Assembly (NCBI GenBank): GCA_029249445.1
Contig: JAQWHI010000019.1
Span: 62,001 to 126,000 of the forward strand
Direction: 5' to 3'
DNA from: Crocinitomicaceae bacterium
GTDB lineage: Bacteria > Bacteroidota > Bacteroidia > Flavobacteriales_D > Crocinitomicaceae
Length of the DNA stretch: 64,000 bases
Position numbers and translations under genes: made by a program. Under the pieces are notes generated by a model, which ran no database searches, was not told the DNA's origin, and saw only the letters and a program-made list of their open reading frames with translations. This document shows positions 1-9,674 of this stretch, piece by piece (position 1 is the first letter of the stretch; each line of letters opens with the position of its first letter).

Positions 1-82
1 CAGCATTAAGAATTGCAGCAAGCAGAAGAACTAAAACAACCCATCTTAGACCTGAATGTGCATGAACTAATCCGTTGTACAT
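1..82 (-). CDS. Partial: small membrane protein, N-terminal 27 residues
   Basis: Reverse-strand ATG at 82 opens a frame that runs off the left edge of the window. The visible 27 residues begin MYNGLVHAHSGLRW and continue into a hydrophobic stretch, so this is the first membrane segment of an integral membrane protein. The short N-terminus with a His-Ser-Gly-Leu-Arg-Trp motif resembles small cytochrome-b-like membrane proteins common in Bacteroidota (recollection of the family, not tested). A -7 promoter box lies 12 bp upstream, which supports the start. It is divergent from the amidohydrolase gene at 180. Confidence 0.6.
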   Translation of the reverse strand, partial: MYNGLVHAHSGLRWVVLVLLLAAILNA

Positions 83-94
83 AATTTTTATTTG

Positions 95-102
95 CAAAAA
101 TA
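95..102 (-). promoter_or_regulatory. Bacteroidota -7 box for the leftmost gene
   Basis: The minus strand reads TATTTTTG, an exact match to TAnnTTTG, ending 12 bp before the ATG at 82. No clear -33 TTG element is seen at the usual distance. Confidence 0.45.
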
Positions 103-179
103 CGAAAATGCATCATTCCACAGTCGACGCAATGTCCTTACATTTTTTTAATTTCACGTTTTAACAAAAGTTAATTGTA

Positions 180-3100
180 ATGAGATCACTTTTATTTATC
201 GGGTTTTTGTGTCTATGGAACTTCGTAATTGCGCAATCAGCGCCTAGCAACGGAATGAAAGATTCAAAACCAACATATTATGCATTAAAAGATGCGACGG
301 TCTATGTTTCACCAACGGTCAAGCTTTCAAATGCAGTGCTTATCATTAAAGGAAATAAAATTGAACGCGTTGGGAAAACAGGATTGACAAAAATTCCAAG
401 TGGAGCTGTTATTATCGACTGCAAGGATAAAATAATTTTACCGGCTTTTATTGACTTACATTCAAGTAATGGAATATCCAAAAAAGAGGGAAAAACGAGT
501 AAAAGCGATGGTGTTTACTACTGGAATCAGGCCATACATCCTGAAGTAGATGCATCCAAACTATACAGCTTCAGTGAAAATGCAGCCAAAGAAATGATTA
601 AGAAAGGATTTGGATTTGCACTAACCCACAAAGAAGACGGTATCTCGCGAGGGAAAGGGGCACTGATCTCACTCAATCCTGAGGCTCAATCAAACATTTC
701 TTCTTTGATCAATACAAGCTATTTTTCTTTTGAAAAAGGAAGCTCAAAACAAAGATATCCGTCATCTCAAATGGGAGCCATTGCACTTTTGAGGCAAGCA
801 TTCTATGATGCTCAATGGCACGATGAAACTAATAATTATTTGAACCTTTCGCTCGATGCGTTAAACCGTCAGAGAAATTCAACAATGTTCTTCAAAACAC
901 GAGATAAACTTGAAATTCTGCGGGCCCAAAAAATTGCAGATGAATTTGAACTTCGTTTCAACTACTTGGGGTCTGGAAACGAGTATGAAATTTTGGAGAC
1001 GCTTTCTGAATTAAATTCAACTGTTATTCTCCCATTGAATTTTCCAAAAGCATACGACGTTAAAAACCCATATATCTCAAGACAAATACCTTTAAGCGAA
1101 CTCAAACATTGGGAATTGGCTCCAATGAATCCCTCCATCTTGCACAAAAATGGCATTAATATTTGCCTAACGGGAAAAGATGTTTCCTCAAAAGACTTTT
1201 GGTCAAACTTGAGAAAAAGTATTGCCCATGGATTATCAATGGAAGATGCACTGAATGCATTGACCCTTGAACCTGCGAAAACGATACATGCACAAAATCT
1301 GCTCGGCTCACTCGAAGAGGGCAAATATGCCAGCTTCATGATTTATGATTTAAATCCACTTGTAGAAAACGCTGTGATTTTGGAATCATGGCTCCTAGGA
1401 AATAGAACTATACACGACGAACTTTCAACAGAAAACAAAATTCTTGGCAAATACAATATTTCACTCAATGGAACAACCTACCCAATTGAAATTAAAAGCG
1501 GGAATGGAAAAAAGACTCTGAAAGGCACACTTCGATACAAATTAAAAAGCGGAATTACCGCAGATACAACTGTTAATTTATATGTTTTTCATAACAAGAA
1601 TGACATTACTCTACAATTCAACATTAACAACTCTGAGCTCAACGGAAGTGTTGCACTTCGCGGAAAAGTTTCTTCGCGAATGGGAGTTTTTGAAGGAGAA
1701 GGCTTATTGCCCAACGGCGATTGGGTAAAATGGACTGCGATTCGAAGCAACTCTGCAAAATCAAAGGAAAAGAAAACAGGGTTCATCGTTCCAGCAGATA
1801 CTGCGGTCGAAACATGGTACCCAAACTTGGCATATGGATTCTCAGAATTGCCTGAAAAAGAACCTTTGATCATAAAGAATGCCACTGTCTGGACAAATGA
1901 AGCGGATGGCATAATTGAAAATGCCACTGTCGTTGCTGAAGATGGTATAATTATCTTTGTGGGTACTGGAAATTATCCTAAACCATTGGGAGCAAAAATT
2001 ATTGATGCCAATGGCAAACATGTCACATCTGGAATTATTGATGAACATTCGCACATTGCGATCTCAAAAGGAGTAAATGAGGGTGGACAAGCAATCTCCT
2101 CTGAAGTGAGTATATCTGATGTGGTAAATCCAAAGGACATCAATATTTACCGTCAACTTTCGGGCGGAGTAACAACGGCTCAATTACTTCATGGTTCAGC
2201 AAACCCCATAGGAGGTCAATCGGCATTAATTAAACTAAAATGGGGGTTTTCTGCTGAAGAAATGCTCATTGATCAAGCACCTGGCTTTATTAAATTTGCC
2301 CTTGGCGAAAATGTAAAACAGTCCAGCTCAAATTACTCCAGACGGTTTCCTCGAACACGCATGGGCGTCGAACAAGTATACTACGACGCATTTGCTCGAG
2401 CTTTAGCATACGAAAAAGAATGGCAACAATGGAATGAAGGTACTGCTGATGAAAAACCAAGAGTTGATCTAGAACTTAATGTTCTACTTGAAATATTGCA
2501 CCGCAAGCGCTTCGTAACTTGTCATTCCTACATTCAATCTGAAATCAATATGCTCATGCATGTAGCCGACTCAATGGGCTTCAATATCAATACATTCACA
2601 CACATTCTTGAAGGATATAAACTTGCTGATAAAATGGTCAAACACGGCGTTGGTGGATCAACATTCTCGGATTGGTGGGCATATAAATATGAAGTAAATG
2701 ATGCCATACCCTATAACGCTGCCATGATGAACGCACAAGGAGTCGTTGTTGCAATCAATTCTGATGATGCTGAAATGGGTCGAAGACTGAATCAAGAGGC
2801 GGCAAAAGGAGTAAAATACGGAGGCATGGATGAGCAAGAGGCATGGAAGATGGTCACTCTAAACCCTGCAAAACTTTTGCACCTCGACGATCAAATGGGG
2901 AGTTTAAAAGTTGGAAAAGATGCAGATATTGTCGTATGGTCGGATCATCCACTTTCAATTACAGCAAAAGTAGAATGTACTGTCGTCGATGGAATGGTAC
3001 TTTTCGATAAAAAACGAGATGCAGCATTGCGAAAAATAAATCAACAGGAGAAAGCACGAATCGTTTCAAAAATGCTACAAGACAATAATGCCGGTGGAAG

Positions 3101-3188
3101 GAAACGTCCATTTTACAAAAAGAAAAAAGGACATTACCACTGTAACACGATTGGGGAAGAAAAATCAACTGAAGAAAATCATCATTAA
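180..3188 (+). CDS. Exported double-domain amidohydrolase-like protein
   Basis: 1002 residues with an N-terminal signal peptide (hydrophobic residues 3-17, AQS near 18-20). Two amidohydrolase-superfamily halves are visible. The second (about 560-960) has a complete metal site pattern: His623-Ser-His625, His782, His808 and Asp862/863. The first (about 40-400) is degenerate: the HxH position reads D92-L-H-S-S, so only one His remains. The C-terminal domain looks like a metal-dependent hydrolase of the imidazolonepropionase/dipeptidase type; the substrate cannot be told. The tail ends in a Lys-rich segment with HYHC. The next gene, an amidohydrolase-like paralogue, starts 2 bp after the stop, so the two are an operon and may form a heteromer (inference). 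Confidence 0.85.
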   Translation: MRSLLFIGFLCLWNFVIAQSAPSNGMKDSKPTYYALKDATVYVSPTVKLSNAVLIIKGNKIERVGKTGLTKIPSGAVIIDCKDKIILPAFIDLHSSNGISKKEGKTSKSDGVYYWNQAIHPEVDASKLYSFSENAAKEMIKKGFGFALTHKEDGISRGKGALISLNPEAQSNISSLINTSYFSFEKGSSKQRYPSSQMGAIALLRQAFYDAQWHDETNNYLNLSLDALNRQRNSTMFFKTRDKLEILRAQKIADEFELRFNYLGSGNEYEILETLSELNSTVILPLNFPKAYDVKNPYISRQIPLSELKHWELAPMNPSILHKNGINICLTGKDVSSKDFWSNLRKSIAHGLSMEDALNALTLEPAKTIHAQNLLGSLEEGKYASFMIYDLNPLVENAVILESWLLGNRTIHDELSTENKILGKYNISLNGTTYPIEIKSGNGKKTLKGTLRYKLKSGITADTTVNLYVFHNKNDITLQFNINNSELNGSVALRGKVSSRMGVFEGEGLLPNGDWVKWTAIRSNSAKSKEKKTGFIVPADTAVETWYPNLAYGFSELPEKEPLIIKNATVWTNEADGIIENATVVAEDGIIIFVGTGNYPKPLGAKIIDANGKHVTSGIIDEHSHIAISKGVNEGGQAISSEVSISDVVNPKDINIYRQLSGGVTTAQLLHGSANPIGGQSALIKLKWGFSAEEMLIDQAPGFIKFALGENVKQSSSNYSRRFPRTRMGVEQVYYDAFARALAYEKEWQQWNEGTADEKPRVDLELNVLLEILHRKRFVTCHSYIQSEINMLMHVADSMGFNINTFTHILEGYKLADKMVKHGVGGSTFSDWWAYKYEVNDAIPYNAAMMNAQGVVVAINSDDAEMGRRLNQEAAKGVKYGGMDEQEAWKMVTLNPAKLLHLDDQMGSLKVGKDADIVVWSDHPLSITAKVECTVVDGMVLFDKKRDAALRKINQQEKARIVSKMLQDNNAGGRKRPFYKKKKGHYHCNTIGEEKSTEENHH

Positions 3189-3189
3189 T

Positions 3190-4473
3190 ATGAAAAAGAG
3201 TTTACTATCACTATTACTTGTCTTTTTGTGCTCCAATGGGTATGGACAAGCACCATCAAAAATTCTACTGGTAGATGGATTTCTACACATCGGAAATGGT
3301 GAGACAATAGAGAGAGCTCTAATTGGGATTGAAAATGGAGAAATTCGCCTAATTAAAAATGCATTGGCTCACTCCTTTAATGAAAAAGATTGGGATACAA
3401 TTATTCCACTCAAAGGTGCACATATTTATCCTGGATTTGTTGCTCCAAATACAACTTTGGGTATTACCGAGATAGATCAAGTTCGTGCATCGCATGATTT
3501 CCGGGAGGTCGGTGTTTATAACCCGCACATTCGAACTCAAATTGCATTTAATGTTGAATCAAAAATAATAAGTACAGTGCGAACAAATGGCGTATTAATT
3601 GCACAACCTACGCCGCGCGGAGGAAGTATTTCGGGGTCATCGTCCGTAATGAAGCTCGATGGATGGAATTGGGAAGATGCTACCATTTCAAAAGATGATG
3701 GAATCCACATAAATTGGCCTTCTTCGATGAACAGTAATGGTTGGTGGGCTGAACCAGCACCCAAATCGGCGAATAAAAAATATGGAGATCAAGTGAAGGA
3801 ATTGGAGCACTTTTTTACCATGGCCTCAGCATATGCAGCAGGGAAAAAAATAGAGCAACAAGATGGTCGTCTTGAAGCATTGCGATCCTGCTTCAAAGGA
3901 AACAAGCGCGTTTATTTTCATGCAAATGAATTGCAAGAACTTCAAGATGTCATCTCTTTTTCTGAAACCTATAAGATCAAACACCCTGTTATTGTAGGAG
4001 GATATGATGCCCATTTAATTACACGAAAATTGTCAGATGCCAAAATTCCAGTAATGGTTGTTCGACCTCATAGTTTGCCGGAAAATGAGGAAGATGATAT
4101 TGATCTTCCCTATAAACTTCCTGCACTTCTTCAAACAGGGGGAGTGAAATTCTGCATTCAAAATGCAGGAGATATGGAGGCAATGAATAGTCGAAACATT
4201 CCTTTCCTTGCAGGAACCGCAATGGCCTACGGATTGACAGAGGAGGAAGCTGTACGAGCAGTTAGCTTATCTAGCTGCGAAATCCTTGGGATTGATGAAA
4301 AATATGGAAGTATTGAAAAAGGAAAGTCTGCCACTCTCTTTGTATCCAAAGGAAATGCATTGGATATGCGCACAAATGACGTTATAATCGCCCTGATTGA
4401 TGGCGCATTCGTAGAACTAAGTAACATGCAAAAAGAACTCTATAATAAATACAGTAAGAAGTATAAGAACTAA
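3190..4473 (+). CDS. Exported amidohydrolase-like protein lacking the HxH metal motif
   Basis: 427 residues from the ATG at 3190, chosen because it gives a clean signal peptide (MKKSLLSLLLVFLCSNGYGQ) and follows the upstream stop by 1 bp; the frame is open upstream to 3088 but that would bury the signal peptide. It keeps the amidohydrolase frame: N-terminal beta sandwich, PGF strand, and a C-terminal segment (GLTEEEAVRAVSLS... IEKGKSATLFV) typical of the superfamily. At the place of GFIDxHxH it reads PGFVAPNTTLG, so the metal-binding His pair is absent. Family knowledge suggests this clade accompanies the longer double-domain partner. It may be a non-catalytic partner or use another site (inference). 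Confidence 0.8.
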   Translation: MKKSLLSLLLVFLCSNGYGQAPSKILLVDGFLHIGNGETIERALIGIENGEIRLIKNALAHSFNEKDWDTIIPLKGAHIYPGFVAPNTTLGITEIDQVRASHDFREVGVYNPHIRTQIAFNVESKIISTVRTNGVLIAQPTPRGGSISGSSSVMKLDGWNWEDATISKDDGIHINWPSSMNSNGWWAEPAPKSANKKYGDQVKELEHFFTMASAYAAGKKIEQQDGRLEALRSCFKGNKRVYFHANELQELQDVISFSETYKIKHPVIVGGYDAHLITRKLSDAKIPVMVVRPHSLPENEEDDIDLPYKLPALLQTGGVKFCIQNAGDMEAMNSRNIPFLAGTAMAYGLTEEEAVRAVSLSSCEILGIDEKYGSIEKGKSATLFVSKGNALDMRTNDVIIALIDGAFVELSNMQKELYNKYSKKYKN

Positions 4474-4504
4474 TACTTCAAAATGAAAATTGCAGCGACG
4501 AACG

Positions 4505-7500
4505 TTAGTTTTTTCGGACAATTCGTAATGTTCGATTTACGTTATTTGAACGAATTTCAACAAGGTATATCGCTGGAACACCCTTTATTTCAAGCTGTAT
4601 TTTTGATTTCTTTTCAAAATTCAAAACTTCTACAACTTGACCAATTAAACTGCGAACAGTAACAGAAACTTCGGACTGGACCTTTCCAAAATCAATTGTC
4701 AATTCTCCCGATGTTGGATTGGGATAAAACACAAGTGATTCCAATTCATTTTCATCCAACCCATTCAATTCAAAAACAAAACATTCAGAGGTGTCCTTAC
4801 ATCCATTCTCTATCACCTCCACAGCATATTCGCCATCCATCAATGGTACGAATATCTGATCTGTTGCTCCTAAAATTATGGAGTTGTTATTTTCACAATC
4901 AATCCATTGATAAATGGCTCCGTTAGCAATTGCACTTAATTGAATGTCATTTTGAGTTACTCCGACTTCAACATCAACAAGTTCAAAAATGATTGAATCG
5001 GAATAGAGTGTACAGCCGGAATTCAAATGATACGCTACATGAATCGTATCTCCCTCTGAAATATTTTGATAATTGTAACTCGGAGCATTACTTGAATTCA
5101 CAATTGAATCATTTAAATAATAATCTACTGACTGCGCATTGTTGTTACTGAAAATGAGAACTGAATCGTATTCACAAAAAGCGGATGTCGGGCTTAATGA
5201 AGGTACTTCTTCCCAAACATGAATGTAATCTGTAAACAATAGAGTATCAGTTCCAATTGAATTTGTTGCAATTAATTGAATCGAATAATAACCAGACGAA
5301 TCAAAGCTAAGTTGAGGATTTATCGAATTGGTATTGGTTCCATTTTGGAAAGTAACCGTATTTGGCTGAATACTCCATTCGTAAGAATCTCCATATACAG
5401 TGAAGTTGTTTAGTGTCACGACATCTGAATTACAAAGTTCTGTATTCAAACTGAAAAAATTTGCAAGAGGAGATGTCACAATTTCTATATCATCAATGGC
5501 CAAATCAGAATAAAAACCTCCACCAGTAGAACCTCTTATAACAACCACTAGCTTGCTTCCTGTAAATTGTGACAAATCAATAATTTGATTGATCCATTCA
5601 TCGCCTTGAGCTCCTATTACTGGAACCATAATGTCTTCATATAATTCTCCATCAGCGATTGCATCGACGTGTAATTCTCCGATTGATGTTCCATAAGCAT
5701 GATACCAAAATGAGAGTTCTGCTTGGTTGACTCCTGTCATGTCCAAACATGGAGAATACAATCTCGCTGTGCTATTTACACATGGCCCAGACGCTTCCAG
5801 ATACAAATACTTTCCTGTCCCAGTTGTATGATCTCCTGATGGTCCCGTGGAAGCTGTGCCTGTGCCATTACTATCCGTTCTCCAATCAATATCATCACCG
5901 GATCCATTTGGAACATTGTACCATCCATCTTGCAAGGTACAATTCACAAGTTCACAATCCCATGAAGTGCTGCAATTCGTAAAATTGTCAAAATCTTGAG
6001 TAAGCGTTGCACTGCTGCTTGAACTCGGATACACTTCAATAAGTGAACTAATCGTATCGTTTGATGAAATCATATCCCCCGGAAGCTCTGTCCAAACCTG
6101 AATAAGATTGGTCCCTAGGCCCAAATAGGGAGTCGCTGAAATCGTATGTGAATAACTTCCTCCAGTAGAAATAGAACCATAAATAGTATCGTGATAAACC
6201 ATTCCGTTATTCACCCTCAGAGCAATAGGAATCGAATCTATTGCATTGACACCCCAATTTCGAAATAAAACTTCAATATTCTGAGTTAATCCCGCCATAC
6301 ATGAGGGGATATTTTCTATTCCAGGACTCACAAATTGTAATGGTCCAATATCATTGAAATTACAATTTAAATCATTTGGAGACCGCTCAATTGCAATAGC
6401 TCTCCTACTTATGATTCCATTTTGAACAACTGCAATTGACACATATTCCATCTCTGTGGTAGAAAGGCCATTCAAAACAAAAGAATTCACTGATGAATAT
6501 CCCACAGAATCCATATAATCCCCTACAATACGATAAACAACATAACCATCTGCATTTTGGAATTCATCCCAAACAAACAGCGAAGAGTCAGAACAACTCC
6601 ATACAAGATCCAATCCTGAGGGCTGTGCCAAAATCGTAAAGACGGTATCGCTTATTCCAACAACAGTTCCTCTTTCGAGTTTTATCCGTGCCTGATTCGT
6701 AAATGTTTCAGGAACTGTCCAATCGTAATAACGGTCGTTTTCATTAATTCCTGACGCTATTAAATTCCATGTTGAACCGTTGTCCGAACTGAAAGAAAGA
6801 TCAAAAGTCAAATTGCTATCGCAGGCATCCCAACGAATTCTCTCCGTTTCATTTGGCACCCACTTTTCTCCACCATGAGGATGTGTTACAACGATATCAT
6901 CATATACAAACTCGTACGTTATGAAATATTCTTGCGGCCCCTGAGGCACCATCGTACCTACTACTGATAATGAATAATTTCCTGCTATTGGATCCTTCAG
7001 AGTCACTTGTTCGACATTGTTCAAGCTATCTGTTGAACGAACGGCATAATCATCAAGAGTAACCGTGCTAAAATTTGGATTGAGTACCCAAGGCTGGTAG
7101 CTGATTGCATTCGGGTCCTGTAAAACAATGTCTAGGTCATTCACAATAGCACGCGAAACAATTCCAGGTGTCGCTTCCCAATCAACCCAATAAACGAGTA
7201 CTTTTAATTCTTTCAAATTTTGAGGTACTGCAATTGTATGCGTATTACTGGCTCCTTGAGCAATTGCTGATACACTGTGCTGTCCCTGACGAATCACCTC
7301 ATATGCTCTACGCGCATTCACGTGACCAAAACCTGTCTTAAAATCCGGACCTGGATTTAGCATATCATCCGCCGTATTTAAAATTACTGCTTTCAGCAAT
7401 CCCGAATTTGGTATTACTCCTCCGTTATGGAAGCGATATGCCTGATTCAATTGTCCGTATACACCTGCCAAATTAGGAGATGCGTGAGAAGTTCCTCCAG

Positions 7501-8758
7501 CACCTGGAGCAACAATATTGGGCAGTATGCGACCGTCTTTTGCAGGCCCCCGACTACTAAATCCTGCCAGTGTTCCGTCATTCCCAGACGAACCGACCAC
7601 AAAAATATTCTTCGCCATCTTTGGCAACCCTGTAATATTTCCCCATCCTGCAGCCCCAGCATAGCAATTGGATCCGCCAATATTACCCGCCGAATGCGTA
7701 ATCATAAAGGATGGATAGGTGCGGACCAAATTGTCGTAATTCTGAGATGACGAATTGTATGTTTCAGAGCCTGAGGGACACCCCCATCCAACAGACCTAT
7801 TAATTATAGTTACTTGATTTAGGGCTGCATTTGCAAAATCAAACCCTCCCGAATGAACCTCTGCTCCGAACGCTGTACCTCGATCTTTAGGGTTGACATT
7901 CCCTGCACTCCCCATTCTCATGGCAACTCCAGTTTTATGACCACTTATATTTGTGCTTGTTTCATTTGATCGGTCAATACGGCTTCGAAAATTTGGATCT
8001 TGAATAGGATCTACAATCCCACCTTCCTCTACACCAATTTTAACACCAGATCCATCAAAATAAAAGCCTTTGCCTGGATTATCGGAGATGTAAGTACTTA
8101 TGATCCGTTCGGACTCATCCAAAATACCGTCTGCAACAATAGGAGGTGCAATGAATTCAATACATTGTACAATCGGGTGCTCGGCGATTTCATACAGAAG
8201 TTCTAATGGACATTCAATTGAAATTCTGCCTTTCTCGATATTTATCTCGTTTACTTTTGAACCAAATTCACTCGCAATTATAGAAATGTCAATAGTACTG
8301 CCATAGTTCCAGAACAACACCTTAACTTTTACATTCTCTTTTCTCCCTGCATACTGAGGTATATCTCCAGATTTAATCTCATCAGGAACTTTCCAATCAG
8401 ACAGTACTTTCGTGATATTTAGAATATTTGCCTGTATCAAATCATCAAGATCAATATCAGGACTGATAGACGAAACCCATGCATAATTGGGGATATAATT
8501 TAATAAATCAATTCCTAAGCTTCGCAAACGAATTTTCTCATCGGCCGATGGAATGTCATTAAATTGAATCAGTGCATAAGTCAAATCGTTAAAACGTGCT
8601 GAGGCATCGAATTTTATTTGATTCCAGTTGCTGGACAAATCGGCTTGAATCGTTATTGGTGCATCAGAAAGGTATACGGTATGACTCGGAGTCCTAAATT
8701 GAGTTAAGGCACTGAAAGAAGTAAAATACAGAGATAAAATAAGGATGTAGCGACACAT
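4505..8758 (-). CDS. S8 subtilase-like T9SS-secreted multidomain protein
   Basis: 1417 residues. Signal peptide at 1-20, a propeptide-like region to about 230, then a subtilase domain (about 235-490). The catalytic His is His274 (HKTGVA), the oxyanion Asn is Asn359 (SAGN) and the nucleophile is Ser424 (GTSHASP). The catalytic Asp position reads Glu: IGV-E244-E245-GG where DTG or DDG is expected. After this come a beta-sandwich (HPHGGEKW), a fibronectin-like segment, a CARDB-like part, a MAM/choice-of-anchor-like domain (DWRTDSNGTG... LYLEASG), a PKD-like domain and a C-terminal T9SS sorting domain (YPNPTSGELTIDFG ... VRKN). It should be exported by T9SS to the surface. Convergent with the amidohydrolase pair and divergent from the superoxide dismutase gene. 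Whether it is proteolytically active is uncertain because of the Glu. Confidence 0.9.
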   Translation of the reverse strand: MCRYILILSLYFTSFSALTQFRTPSHTVYLSDAPITIQADLSSNWNQIKFDASARFNDLTYALIQFNDIPSADEKIRLRSLGIDLLNYIPNYAWVSSISPDIDLDDLIQANILNITKVLSDWKVPDEIKSGDIPQYAGRKENVKVKVLFWNYGSTIDISIIASEFGSKVNEINIEKGRISIECPLELLYEIAEHPIVQCIEFIAPPIVADGILDESERIISTYISDNPGKGFYFDGSGVKIGVEEGGIVDPIQDPNFRSRIDRSNETSTNISGHKTGVAMRMGSAGNVNPKDRGTAFGAEVHSGGFDFANAALNQVTIINRSVGWGCPSGSETYNSSSQNYDNLVRTYPSFMITHSAGNIGGSNCYAGAAGWGNITGLPKMAKNIFVVGSSGNDGTLAGFSSRGPAKDGRILPNIVAPGAGGTSHASPNLAGVYGQLNQAYRFHNGGVIPNSGLLKAVILNTADDMLNPGPDFKTGFGHVNARRAYEVIRQGQHSVSAIAQGASNTHTIAVPQNLKELKVLVYWVDWEATPGIVSRAIVNDLDIVLQDPNAISYQPWVLNPNFSTVTLDDYAVRSTDSLNNVEQVTLKDPIAGNYSLSVVGTMVPQGPQEYFITYEFVYDDIVVTHPHGGEKWVPNETERIRWDACDSNLTFDLSFSSDNGSTWNLIASGINENDRYYDWTVPETFTNQARIKLERGTVVGISDTVFTILAQPSGLDLVWSCSDSSLFVWDEFQNADGYVVYRIVGDYMDSVGYSSVNSFVLNGLSTTEMEYVSIAVVQNGIISRRAIAIERSPNDLNCNFNDIGPLQFVSPGIENIPSCMAGLTQNIEVLFRNWGVNAIDSIPIALRVNNGMVYHDTIYGSISTGGSYSHTISATPYLGLGTNLIQVWTELPGDMISSNDTISSLIEVYPSSSSSATLTQDFDNFTNCSTSWDCELVNCTLQDGWYNVPNGSGDDIDWRTDSNGTGTASTGPSGDHTTGTGKYLYLEASGPCVNSTARLYSPCLDMTGVNQAELSFWYHAYGTSIGELHVDAIADGELYEDIMVPVIGAQGDEWINQIIDLSQFTGSKLVVVIRGSTGGGFYSDLAIDDIEIVTSPLANFFSLNTELCNSDVVTLNNFTVYGDSYEWSIQPNTVTFQNGTNTNSINPQLSFDSSGYYSIQLIATNSIGTDTLLFTDYIHVWEEVPSLSPTSAFCEYDSVLIFSNNNAQSVDYYLNDSIVNSSNAPSYNYQNISEGDTIHVAYHLNSGCTLYSDSIIFELVDVEVGVTQNDIQLSAIANGAIYQWIDCENNNSIILGATDQIFVPLMDGEYAVEVIENGCKDTSECFVFELNGLDENELESLVFYPNPTSGELTIDFGKVQSEVSVTVRSLIGQVVEVLNFEKKSKIQLEIKGVPAIYLVEIRSNNVNRTLRIVRKN

Positions 8759-8929
8759 ATTTTGCTAAGGTACAACTATTTCCTATTTTTCAGAAGACAT
8801 CAATCTCTTTTGTTTTGACATCTAAAAAACAGCACTCTCCCAAGACCAAAAGAGAACAACTTCGGACGATATTCAAAAGATTCTGCAAAATAAATGAAAA
8901 ACACCAGATGGTTTTCGAGTCTGATTTAT

Positions 8930-8937
8930 TAAATTTG
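8930..8937 (+). promoter_or_regulatory. -7 box for the superoxide dismutase gene
   Basis: TAAATTTG matches TAnnTTTG exactly, 26 bp before the ATG at 8964. The -33 region is T-rich without a clear TTTG. The box lies only 2 bp before an alternative upstream ATG at 8940, which argues for the downstream start. Confidence 0.5.
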
Positions 8938-8963
8938 GAATGAATCTAAATAATAATAGAATT

Positions 8964-9563
8964 ATGTCATTTGAATTACCCCAATTACCATATGCATACG
9001 ATGCTTTGGAACCACATATTGATGCCAGAACAATGGAAATACACCATTCTAAACATCACAATGGATATACAAACAACTTAAACAATGCAATTGCAGGAAC
9101 AGCATTTGAAGGAAAGTCAATCGAAGAAATTTTAAAAGGATGTGCTGACAGTCCAGCAGTTCGTAATAACGGTGGTGGCTTCTGGAATCATAGCTTATTC
9201 TGGGAAGTTATGTCACCAAATGGCGGAGGAGAGCCAACAGGGGATATCGCTTCAGCGATCAATAGTACATTTGGATCTTTCGCCGAATTTAAGGATGCTT
9301 TTGCAAAAGCTGCAGCCACACGTTTCGGCTCAGGATGGGCTTGGTTGTGTGTAACTGACGGTAAATTAGAAGTGTGCTCAACGCCAAATCAAGACAACCC
9401 GATTATGGGACACGGATGTGAAGGAACGCCAATTCTTGGATTGGATGTTTGGGAGCATGCTTATTATTTAAATTATCAAAACAGAAGACCTGATTACATC
9501 AATGCCTTTTTTAATGTAATCAATTGGGACAAGGTAAGCGCAAACTATGCAGCAGCCCTTTAG
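8964..9563 (+). CDS. Superoxide dismutase, Fe/Mn family
   Basis: 199 residues, full length for the family, cytoplasmic (no signal peptide). Metal ligands are His27, His76 (WNHSLFW), Asp161 and His165 (LDVWEHAYY). The active-site glutamine of Mn-type enzymes appears in NQDNP (Gln142), while the Fe-type Gln before WNH is replaced by Gly, so a Mn or cambialistic enzyme is favoured (inference). It converts superoxide to oxygen and peroxide. The start [17 protein letters not shown] is the canonical family N-terminus; an ATG 24 bp upstream at 8940 is too close to the promoter box. Followed by a strong terminator at 9606. Confidence 0.96.
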   Translation: MSFELPQLPYAYDALEPHIDARTMEIHHSKHHNGYTNNLNNAIAGTAFEGKSIEEILKGCADSPAVRNNGGGFWNHSLFWEVMSPNGGGEPTGDIASAINSTFGSFAEFKDAFAKAAATRFGSGWAWLCVTDGKLEVCSTPNQDNPIMGHGCEGTPILGLDVWEHAYYLNYQNRRPDYINAFFNVINWDKVSANYAAAL

Positions 9564-9605
9564 ATCTTAATGTGACCTTTACTGGTAGATCAAACAAAAA
9601 TACGA

Positions 9606-9639
9606 AGCCGTTTCTATATCCAGAAACGGCTTATTTTTT
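9606..9639 (+). terminator. Intrinsic terminator after the superoxide dismutase gene
   Basis: Perfect 10-bp stem AGCCGTTTCT / AGAAACGGCT with a 6-nt loop, followed by TATTTTTTA. It lies 42 bp after the stop codon and also faces the end of the minus-strand gene at 9675. Confidence 0.85.
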
Positions 9640-9674
9640 ATCCATTAATCGAATGTGTTAATTTGAGTAGGCAA

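Noticed and set aside
4483-4662. Plus-strand ORF of 59 codons starting MKIAATNV just after the second amidohydrolase-like gene
   Set aside because: It runs antisense through the T9SS sorting-domain end of the subtilase gene, has no promoter of its own and no recognisable protein features.
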